Source: Haemaphysalis longicornis (taxonomy: Eukaryota > Arthropoda > Arachnida > Ixodida > Ixodidae). From it: a DNA stretch of 64,000 nt. Made by a program: the position numbers and the translations under genes. Numbering within the stretch: position 1 is the stretch's first letter; every line of letters starts with the position of its first letter. Below, in pieces: positions 56,050-64,000 of the stretch. The stretch covers positions 62,001 to 126,000 of the forward strand of contig JABSTR010000959.1 in assembly GCA_013339765.2 (NCBI GenBank), read 5' to 3'. Under the pieces are notes generated by a model, which saw nothing but the letters and a program-made list of their open reading frames with translations, had not been told where the DNA came from and made no database searches.

Positions 56050-57757
56050 TTAAAGGAGCCATGAAGAGAAAACAAAAGTTTGTTTTATTCGAAAGATTAG
56101 GTGTTTCATAGTACCCCAAGCGCTTTCCCGGAAGCAAATGATGCTTTATTCACTGAGAAATAAGGCAATTTAAGCCAAAATTTTAAATCTCCCGCTAAAA
56201 TTGCACATTTCCTGACGTGAACAATAGCGTCATACGAGCCGGTCCATGAAACAGATACTTAGTATGTCGACTCCATATAGCACCAACACGCGGGAGTCAG
56301 AAAGAAACCGGAACTCGTGCCGAAACCGAGACCGCGCCCGTTTTAAAAATACTAGTAAAACGTAGTGCACCCACAGCACTAGTCACGGAATAGCCTGATC
56401 CGGAGAACAAAATTCTCGCCGAGAAGCTCGGGCTTGCATTGAACAACCGCCCACCACTTGAACGTTCAATGCTTCTAAGTGCACGAGCGGCAGGAGTTGT
56501 GGGATACGTGGTGGGCGGGAAAGCGACCATTCCGCGATAGCCACAACAGACGAACGCCCTGCCGTCGCAACCGCTGCCTCGTCAGCCCCGTCGCGACGGA
56601 CGAATACAGACTGGTACCTATGTGCCGTATTTTTATTACGCTTAATAATAATTCAATTTCAGTAGCAGTATCGCTTATGCTAGTTGGCCGGTGTCGTGTA
56701 TGGAAAGCCGTTCGCGCGAGCTCTCTGCTCCGACCAGAAAGATACGAGCGTCAATGCGCGGTATGTACGGTTTTTTTTTTCTTCCAAGCTAAGAGCGCTT
56801 TGGCGGCGATTTGACGAAGTCGGCGACGAGCACCAGCATGTCCCAGGAGCGAGTTAACGTAAGGGTCCCTGCCGTAATCACTTCGTCGGAAATGAAGCGA
56901 GCACACTCGCACTTCCTTTAGCTCCCTTTCTCCTCCTTTTGCAAAGTTCACAAAACTTAGCCACTTGCTTCGCCGAGGTTCGTCGTTGGGCAGCACATGA
57001 AAGGAGATCTCTTCACCGGCGGGGATGTCGCACTCCCTCGACGATTTGCCCGTACTACATGGGAATTTCAAAACGCAGCAACAAAATTTCATTGTAAAGT
57101 ACTCGAACAAACTGAAGTGTTCAGTGGTTGTAAACTGGAAACGAGCTCATAACGACAGCAGCAAGCCAACACCATTCGAAACTTCTGCTCGTCGCTTCTT
57201 GCTGTTCCTTATTCCCCTCGTTTCTATTTTTACCTTTGCTGGTTGGCGACATGACGGCCAACCTCCTGTCAAGGTATAAGATACCATGGAAGGTCGCGGC
57301 TGTACGTGCTGGAACGGTTCGTTGCCCCCTGCGAGCCTCGAACCCGAAAATTCGTTTGCGCGACGGCGAGATGTCGAGCTCGGCCGGCGGTAGTTTCGTA
57401 CGCATTGGCGCACACGCTTGCGTGTTCGTTCGGAACTTCAACCACTTACTGCACCGTTCTTTGTCATAAAAAGAATGTGCAGTATGTTTCACGGGCATAT
57501 AGCTCACTATGCAAACTGTAAGCCCTGCCTAACATGCGTTTGTTTTTGCCGGCCTCCGCCAATTGCAGAGCATTCTCGAGTGACATCATAGGTTCTGTTG
57601 CGGAAAATGAGCTGGTGGGTCGCATGGTCATTTCATTTTTTCCTAATTATGTAGCTTATTTGAGCGAAGTTTGCGTTATAAGTGGTGTCGTTATGGTTCT
57701 AACGAGGCAATCTTTCGAATGAACCAAACTTGTGTTTTCTCTTCATGGCTCCTTTAA
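56050..57757. mobile_element. 1.7-kb TTAA-flanked TIR element carrying a THAP exon (copy 1)
   Basis: TTAA at 56050-56053 and 57754-57757 encloses 56054-57753. The termini are inverted: the left AGGAGCCATGAAGAGAAAAC and the right end reverse complement AGGAGCCATGAAGAGAAAAC are identical over 20 bp and similar for about 45. Removing the element with one TTAA restores the Gypsy-2 RNase H frame (CWLSSL joined to KDPSGRLGR). TTAA target choice is the signature of piggyBac-type transposases, but the inner sequence shows no piggyBac transposase. It contains a THAP domain exon on the minus strand. Confidence 0.85.
56751..57110 (-). pseudogene. THAP-domain exon inside the TTAA element
   Basis: The minus frame (119 codons) contains a Cys-rich start (KFCCCVLKFPCSTGKSSREC), then ISFHVLPNDEPRRSKWLSFV and ELKEVRVCSLHFRRSDYG. 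This fits the THAP C2-CH zinc finger: paired cysteines, F-H-x-x-P, conserved Trp, then V-C-S-x-H-F. The AVPT-type box expected about 25 residues later is not visible. The frame runs into a lysine run and stops, so this is a single domain or exon. THAP domains occur in P-element and related transposases and in many host DNA-binding proteins. No transposase catalytic core accompanies it here. Confidence 0.68.
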
Positions 57758-58060
57758 GGGAAGAAAGCCAGCACATTGCACTATGGTCGGTGACAAGAGA
57801 AAGCGGCCTGCCGTGCAGATATGGTCAAAATTTACCGACGGCCCACACAAGACCAAAGCATCCGCGTTCTGTGATGTGTTGCGCTCGGATGCGGACAAGA
57901 GACGGCTTGCGTAAGCTATCACCCTGTCGAGGCCTGCTTGTTTTTGTTCCAGCACCGCTGGTATTCCATGGCCGTTAGCGTCTGTGTGGACTTCCGCCGG
58001 AGCAGAGGTGTGAAAATTAGCCAGGATTGGCGGGTTGGATAGGTGGAAGGTGAGCGCGGA
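57758..58060 (-). pseudogene. Gypsy-2 RNase H
   Basis: The minus frames contain AGLDRVIAYASRLLSASERN, the typical RNase H strand (V-x-Y-x-S-R-x-L...E-x-N). After a frame change come GRPLSLVTDHSAMCWLSSL-type residues ending exactly at the TTAA insertion. Another break lies upstream near 57990. The His/Asp positions are partly preserved. Confidence 0.75.
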
Positions 58061-58063
58061 AGG

Positions 58064-58792
58064 TCATGCTTGACCCCAAGAGAACGCTCCGTATTTCTTT
58101 AGAAGATCAGTGATCGGGCGAGTGATGGCAGCGAAATCTTTGAAAAAACAGCGGAAGTACGCTCCCAGCCTTATAAAGCTTCGCGCGTCGTGCACCGAAT
58201 GAGGGATGGGGAAGCCTTTGACGGCGCTTATCTTCTCGGGATCGGGCTGAACACCGGTGGTGTCGACTAGGTGACCAAAAATATTCATTTGGCGGTGCAC
58301 GAAAGGGCATTTCTTAGAGTTGAGTTCCAGACCTGTCTGCCGAAAAAACCCAGAATGTCCCAGAAACGTCGAATGTGAGCCTCAAACGGGGGGAATAGAC
58401 AACAACGTCGTCCAGGTAACATAGGCAGGTTGTCCACTCGAAGCCGGGAACAAGACAGTCCATAACGCTTTCGAATGTGGCAGGCGCGTAACAAAGTCCG
58501 AATGGCATGACGTGAAATGTTACAACCTGTTACGTGCTACGAAAAAGGTTTTTAGGCGGTATTTTTTTACAACAGCTATTTGTCTGTATCCAGACCGCAG
58601 GTCATTTGATGAGAAGTAGGAGGCGCTATGTAAACAGTCGATGGCGTTGGCAATTCGAGGAAGCGGGTATACATCCTTCTTGGTGGTTTTCTTCAAATGC
58701 CTGTAATGGACGCAAAAGCGACATCTTCGTATTTTTAAAGGGTTTCGGTGCCTCCCCTCTGACGGTGATTGACCTTGACTCGGGACAGCCAC
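58064..58792 (-). pseudogene. Gypsy-2 reverse transcriptase
   Basis: Three successive minus frames. 58792-58520 has RFCVHYRHLKKTTKKDVYPL and LHSASYFSSNDLRSGYRQIA (motif A region, with Asn where SLDL is usual). 58508-58314 has MPFGLCYAPATFESVMD and the catalytic CLCYLDDVVVYSPR (YLDD). 58300-58064 has MNIFGHLVDTTGVQPDPEKI and FAAITRPITDLLKK, the thumb and connection. There are two frame breaks. Sequence upstream of 58792 does not continue into protease. Confidence 0.83.
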
Positions 58793-60916
58793 TTAGCATT
58801 TTTTTCATTTCATACCTCATGCCAATTTGCAGTCCCACTTCACTTCCAACTTCGTTTCTCCTACCGTGCACTGTGGATTACCGACTACTGCATGGCAGTC
58901 ACTATTGCCAGCAAGCCGTCCTCGGGTACCGACGTTGTTATTCCTCTATACCATCCCGCCACACACCTGGTTGACAGGAAAGTACAAGGGCTACTAAGGC
59001 TCCCAACGCTTCATTTCTTTCATTCTCCTTATTCTCCGTCACCGTTTGGCTGCGTGGGAAGGTTCAAAAGCAACTGCTGTGCTCCTCGATTGCTTCCCCT
59101 TCTGTCCAGTTTGACGGTGCTCCTCCATGCTTTCCTTCTCTGCAACAGATACGTGCAAATCTGTGGTTGTTGTTAGTTTCATCGCTGCTTTGGGAGTCTT
59201 TGCTTTCTATTATTGTTCTTTTATGTGTTTAATAATTGCCATAATTACAGGTGAAGAAAATGCACTCTAGGATAACGACGACGATGGTAGAACGCAAACT
59301 TTTCTCGTAAGGGATTCCTTGGTTGTCGTGTGAGCTTGGACTTTGACTCGCCAACAGTTTCAACTTTGCCTCGTTGAGCTATCCCTTTGACTCGCACAAT
59401 GTTCGAACTGTCGATCGCAGTGGTTTGACTTTTAGCCTTCACAATTTGATTCGCCATGAAGTTGTTTCATGTTCAACTATAGTCGTCATTAGACTGCGGG
59501 GCATGCCAGGGGCACCATGATTACCGTGAGGAGATGCTGCAAGAGAAAGAAATGGAGCATGAAGAATGAAACAACGTTTACGCAGCAGTTAAAAAATTAT
59601 CTACTACTGAAAAGCAGGGAAAACGAGATAAAATCACACAAGGAGTGCCCCTGCCCTGTGTTTGTCTCGAGGTCATTCCCGCTGCATTTCTATCAGTTAT
59701 TTAACGCCGATTCGCGTTACTATTGAATATGAATATATGTATAATAAAGTGAGCATTCCTTGGCAGGCATACCTGGCACGCCAAATACAGGATGCAGAGA
59801 GAAGGTGCAACAAACTAAAACGGCGTGTTACAGCGCCCTCACGAACCACGTACACATACGAAAACCTTGCCAAAAAGATTCTTCTGCGCTCTAACCCAAT
59901 GCATGGATCGTTCTGCAAGTGCTTTTGCTACATCTAAGATCGCATGTGACAAAAAGATTAGTTAGCGCAAAGTACGTTGCCTTGAAAAATCGTAGAGAAT
60001 ACCAAATGGTGTTATGAATGCTCCATTGACAAACAGAAAAAGAAAGGCCGTGGACGAGAGAAGTTTGCACGCCAGCGAGAGAAATGTATCAGAATGCTTT
60101 TCCGAGCCGTTTAAGAATCCCTCAACAGCTCACGATCGCCGATAGACCCGAGCAGAGGAGTATAAGCAGCGACAATATAACAATGCGGTGAGAACGTGCT
60201 GCTAAGGTTTTCGCAAACGCCGATATTATAGTTGTCGCTATCGGAAAGAAACATCTGCAGGAGCAAGTGTGTGAACAGATACAAGCCCGCCAAAACGGAG
60301 CGCTAACCTGAGTCGGCCATGTACACCCACAGCTGACTGTAAGGCCGTAGTGCGTGAAGATGCTGGAGCTCTTGAACGACGACTGGCTGGGCAACAACCA
60401 TCGCTAGTTCGCAAATTCTTGCGTCGACCGCAAAAGTAGAACGCGACTACTTCAATCACTACGGCGTGCGCATAGTGTAGGTAGCACTCGGAAAAATGCA
60501 CACATACCGCGCGGGCATGCTCGGAGCAAACCTGACGTCATATCCGCCTAATGGCTCCTCCTCGCCCGCCGAAATGGTCATTAAATTAATACGATTAAGC
60601 ACCGGTCTTCTTCTCGGAGAACGAACCTCTCAAGATCAGCGGTCAATCACAAACTGTTTCTAATATGTCTCACGGATAAAAGCTTTGTCAGTCATAGATC
60701 AGTAACTTTCACCTCGCCGAACATTCACAATCGCATTGCAAAATCAAACTGAGACCGCATGTCAGCTCACAAAAAGAAATAATGAAGTAAAATTAGAACG
60801 CCCAAAACTATACCTACAAATATTTAGTGCTAGAGTAAAAATGATCAAAAAAGTAATTTTTCAAAGCTCTTATTTTTTTCCGGTTGCAACGTCACATGCA
60901 AATATCACCACTTCGG
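58793..60916. other. Unassigned DNA, 2.1 kb
   Basis: No supported gene. Motif-free frames lie at 58769-59176, 59245-59457 minus and 60238-60501 minus. No LTR for Gypsy-2 was recognised here. A TGACGTCA palindrome lies at about 60533. Confidence 0.4.
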
Positions 60917-61177
60917 GTAAAGTGGCCATGAACACAAAGAACAAGCTTGATTTATTGCAAATATTTGGTGGCTTATAGTGCCCCAGCGATTGTCCGGCAG
61001 AGAACATTGCTTTAGCAGTGAGAAATGTGCCATTTTTGTGCCAAAATTTTAATTCTCCCACTCAGTCGCGTTTCATGACGTAGGTGAGTACGTTGTGAAA
61101 ATATGGGATATGAAACGGATGTTGCTCGTTGATTACTATTATTTTGAACGTTGAAGTGTGCCTTTTGTTCTCTTTTG

Positions 61178-61203
61178 TTTATTGAATTGAATTGAATTGA
61201 ATT
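61178..61203. repeat. (GAATT)n tail of the LINE
   Basis: Five near-perfect GAATT/TGAAT units at the LINE 3' end. Confidence 0.8.
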
Positions 61204-61867
61204 GTCTATTTCGGCAACAAAAGGTGGTTGCCCTGGGGCTATGGCAAAAGGCAACATTTAAAGTCGCCTGACTAGGCCCCTAGCCCCAGGCAGCACAAAC
61301 ACACAAACAGCAGTTTGTTACAAAACGCAAATGGCTCAGAAATTGTAGTTCCAACCCTATGCAATTCTATATACAACTATAGAACAATATCAGAATAACC
61401 ACACACAGTTTGTATCCATTGCTGGAGTCTGTATTCACAATTCAAATTTGTAAGCATAAATATGCGTAATAAAACAACTCTTGTTACATACCAAAAATAC
61501 TGTTTTTTACAGTGATTTCAACACAAAAGCATTTTTACATAAAACACACGCACACAATGACAGAACTACAAAAGAGGAGAGGGAAGAACATGACATTATT
61601 GCTCGCGTAGAAGCCGTTTAACGTTTTTCCGGAAGGCTAACAGAGAGGAGCAGCTTTGCATCACATCAAGTAAAGACGGATACATATTTAAAAGATTTGG
61701 TATCTGCCATTGAAGCAGTTGCATGCCGTACCCTGTCCTTGTCTGAATTTTTTTAAGTGCAGTGTGCCTGAGACTATAATGCGGATCAGTATTTGTGTAT
61801 AATGACAAAAATATTTCTGGGTCTGATTTCAAGTTCAGGAAGGCTATTTCGGCTAGGCGTTGATATA

Positions 61868-62475
61868 CCGTATTTACCCGATTCTAACGCGCCCCCGATT
61901 CTAACGCGCACCCGATTTTTCTGGCAAAAAAACCGAAAAGCTTGCACCTCCGATTGTAACGCGCACGGGACTTTGTGACCCAGACAAACGAATGCGAGAG
62001 AAATCTCACTCATCTCACTCCTCGTCGCTCTCCGCTGACCACAACATCTCGGCCTCGGTGCCTTCAAGCGCGTTCGCGATGCCACACTTCTGAACGAACG
62101 TTCAACCATGGTCTCTGGGATCGTGGCCCACGCCTCGCTCGCCCATCCCGAGAGCTTCTCCAGAGGTGCACGCTTCAGCCGACCTCTCGTTTTGAACGCG
62201 TGGGAGCCGCTGCTGCCATTGCTGTTATCAAGCGCGCAAGTGAAACGATTTGACGATTCGTGTGAACTCCGATAGAAAAGCCTAGGCGCCTAGGCTTGCA
62301 GCGTCCAAAAAATTGTGGCTAAAAGCTTTGGCGCCATCTTGAGATGGCGATGGCGATGGGTGGGACGAAATTTCCGCTGTTTCGGCAGTTTCGGTTTTGT
62401 ATCCGATTCTAACGCGCATGTAATTTGTCGGCCTATTTTTTCGGGAAAGTGTGCGTTAGAATCGGGTAAATACGG
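61868..62475. mobile_element. 608-bp MITE with TA target (CCGTATTTACCCGATTC ends)
   Basis: The left CCGTATTTACCCGATTCTAA and the right end reverse complement are identical over 24 bases or more. TA lies at both edges (61866-61867, 62476-62477). Internal copies of CGATTCTAACGCGC occur near both ends. Removing the element with one TA restores the LINE reading frame. No transposase. A Tc1/mariner or pogo-like origin is plausible from the TA target. A perfect palindrome AGCCTAGGCGCCTAGGCT lies inside at about 62279-62296. Confidence 0.86.
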
Positions 62476-63447
62476 TATATGTCATTAGTAGTCAATATAT
62501 AGCTACATTTAAAATACGAAGGGACATGTTGTCGACTTGATAAGTTGTGAATGAATTGTAAACCACGTTTTGGCATTAAATAAAGAACATGAATGTTTAA
62601 TTTTGACGTAGCGCCCCAAACTAGTAAACAATATTGTAGCCTTGAGTGGACAGCGCAGTGGTAAAGTTGTCGTTTTATGTTCGCAGGTAACAACAAACGA
62701 AGCTTGTTTAGGGCACCAATTGTTTGGGCTACACTGCGTTTTACATAATTTACATGATAGGTCCAACGAAGAGTTTCGTGGAAATACACGCCAACAAACT
62801 TATATTCTGAAACTTGTTGTAACACTGCTGATTCAAACGATCCTCATTCATTGGTGGAGCCACAAAATCGGTGGCGCGCAGATACGGCTGTCCAAATTTG
62901 CTTTGTTTTTGGCAGGATTTGTACCTGGCTTAATTTTGCTACGGTTGATGTTATTCTTTTGTGAAAGATTGGATATGCTCAACGATCAAGGTCACGTAAA
63001 TGACGATTTCGCTCACGTCAGTTGGCAATATCGTGTCAGACAGGCCCAACGGACCCGACGGCCATGAAGCTACAGCCGGCACAGTGTGCGCCGTATGCAC
63101 TGGTGCTTTTATGTTTACGTGTGCATTGCTAAATTCCGTTTTTATACTACCGTGATTAGTGCTATAAACATATGTACACTAAATTTAGGGCCAATAGGTT
63201 GTTCTTTAAGCTTATATTCCATGTTTAGTTTGCCTAGGATTTTGGCAGCTTCAGCCTATCGCAGCGGACCACGACACAACACAAGTTTAGTGCGGCAAAG
63301 TAGCCAGGGTGTCGCGTGTGTATTCTGTTTTCCTCATTATTTAGCTGATTTGAGAGAAGTTGGCGTTAAACGTGGTGTCCGTGTTATCCTAACGAAGCAA
63401 TCTTTTGAAGGAATCAAACGGGCATTTTATTTGCATGGCCCCGTTAT

Positions 63448-63837
63448 GACTGTTCGATGTTAATTTTTATTTCTTCATTTTCTTTGCCTGTAACGTCATA
63501 AGGTGCGCTCACAGAGCCTAAGCTGTGATCCTTGGCTTAATTAAGCGAAATGTTTCTGCTTGGCACGATTGTACTTTTATCATGCTCCAGCTGTGCGCTT
63601 GCTCACATGACGAAATAAAACATTGAAGGTACATTTAACGGTGTGGCTCATTTCCAATGGCCGTACATAACATTATTACCTCAATGCAAGTGCTTTTGTC
63701 GTACACGAAGGTAAGGCGTGCTTATGCACACTGTGGCGCAGACGTCGGGCTGCAACATTTGTCCGTGGCCGAGATTTGTCCGTCCATCGCACTGAAAAAC
63801 CACAAAGCCTCAAGAAAAAATGTGGTTAGGCAGGTCT
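63448..63837. other. Unassigned DNA
   Basis: No gene seen. An AATAAA near 63615 is unsupported by context. Confidence 0.4.
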
Positions 63838-63893
63838 TGGTGACTGAACCCGGGAAACCGTCAGCCTAACCACTAGGCCACCCTAAGGCCCCA
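63838..63893 (-). repeat. tRNA-derived SINE head
   Basis: The minus strand reads GGGTGGCCTAGTGGTTAGGC (A box, plus 63866-63885) and then CCCGGGTTCAGTCACC (B box, plus 63841-63854). The interval is too short for a full tRNA and no stem closes. The continuation on the plus-left side is not recognisable. Confidence 0.58.
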
Positions 63894-64000
63894 GGTGAAC
63901 AGGGTAGCAACGGCGGGGAACCGTGACATGTGGCGCCATTGAAACTAAAAAAAGGTTGTGCTGGCACACGGTGCGCAGCGCCTATAAGAAAAAAAGGCCC

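Larger units (their letters stand above)
53520..58792 (-). mobile_element. Second Gypsy element, pol region only, split by two insertions
   Basis: On the minus strand the pol domains come in order RT (58792-58064), RNase H (58060-57758), then an interruption of 1.7 kb. The RNase H end and integrase N-terminal part follow (56049-55303), then an interruption of 831 bp, then the integrase core end and C-terminal domain (54466-53640). No LTRs, gag or protease were found. A TGTCACG string near 53520 might be the start of the 3' LTR. There are several frameshifts. The wording differs from the first Gypsy, so this is a separate family, and its first Gypsy neighbour lies just beyond its 3' side. Confidence 0.82.
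61178..62850 (-). mobile_element. CR1/L2-like LINE, 5'-truncated, split by a MITE
   Basis: The minus frame 62825-62433 carries VSEYKFVGVYFHETLRWTYH, the RT thumb AQTIGALNKLRLLLPANIKR, LYHCAVHSRLQYCLLVWGAT and a C-terminal GLQFIHNLSSRQHVPSYF. Beyond the MITE the same protein resumes (YQRLAEIAFLNLKSDPEIFL) and ends RTGYGMQLLQWQIPNLLN to LLAFRKNVKRLLREQ-stop at 61596. The 3' UTR runs to a (CAATT)n tail at 61178-61202. No RNase H follows, in keeping with CR1/L2. The catalytic core and endonuclease are missing. Confidence 0.78.
60917..63447. mobile_element. Second copy of the TTAA-type TIR family, with nested LINE
   Basis: The left end (60921 onward, AGTGGCCATGAACACAAAGA) and the following 200 bp match the left arm of copy 1 in order: 'aaaattttaa(t)tctccc', 'gcagtgagaaa', 'tttcatgacgt' versus 'tttcctgacgt'. 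The right arm (63320-63443, with 'ctgatttgagagaagtt', 'ggtgtccg', 'cctaacgaagcaatctttt', then GCATGGCCCC) matches copy 1's right arm at 57640-57753. The flanking bases GTAA and TTAT are near-TTAA. The copy is more diverged than copy 1, and no THAP exon was seen. Confidence 0.74.

Noticed and set aside
60533..60540. TGACGTCA as a promoter element
   Set aside because: A single 8-bp palindrome in unassigned DNA without a nearby gene is expected by chance at this scale.
1..64000. Bacterial, viral or organellar origin
   Set aside because: No operon structure, ribosome-binding pattern, organellar genes or viral replication modules. Eukaryotic retroelements and SINEs occur throughout.

Overview
The window is repeat-dense animal nuclear DNA, most likely from a hard tick. 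Coding fragments are AT/GC-mixed and riddled with single-base indels. The DNA is filled with non-LTR retrotransposons (RTE, RNase H-bearing I-type, CR1/L2-like), Gypsy LTR elements, a Penelope-type fragment, TIR elements and tRNA-derived SINE heads. One SINE head resembles, from memory, the Ruka SINE of ixodid ticks; the tick assignment is inference. I see no intact host protein-coding gene, rRNA, functional tRNA or CRISPR. The only host-gene-like relics are a GPCR pseudogene (about 1.39-1.80 kb) and a THAP-domain exon carried inside a transposon (about 56.75-57.11 kb).

Layout. 0-17 kb: mostly unassigned DNA with the GPCR pseudogene, a 150-bp tandem duplication, and 3' ends of LINEs at 8.9-9.5, 14.0-14.4 and 15.4-16.3 kb. 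17.9-21.1 kb: a nearly full-length RTE on the minus strand with a tRNA-like SINE head fused to its 5' end. One 12-bp target-site duplication encloses both parts. 21-39 kb: scattered LINE scraps (23.1, 24.5-25.8, 29.6, 32.3 kb), a GIY-YIG Penelope fragment (27.2 kb), SINE heads (26.7, 33.1 kb), an unexplained GC-rich open frame (28.0-28.7 kb) and a 46-bp-arm palindrome (38.6 kb).

39.05-53.39 kb: a four-layer nest. A Gypsy LTR element (TG...CA LTRs of about 575 bp, 5-bp TSD) has lost most of pol. It contains an unclassified element bounded by arrays of the palindrome ACTCATGAGT. That element carries a SAP-like open frame and is interrupted by a 5'-inverted LINE. The LINE is in turn interrupted by a nearly full-length I-type LINE with a perfect 13-bp TSD.

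53.5-58.8 kb: a second Gypsy pol on the minus strand. It is split by an 831-bp insertion (with a TA-flanked MITE) and by a 1.7-kb TTAA-flanked TIR element containing a THAP exon. 60.9-63.4 kb: a second copy of that TTAA-type family, itself carrying a CR1/L2-like LINE, which carries a TA-flanked MITE. The window is thus a chronological stack of mobile-element insertions. Several of them have exact target duplications that let the empty site be inferred.
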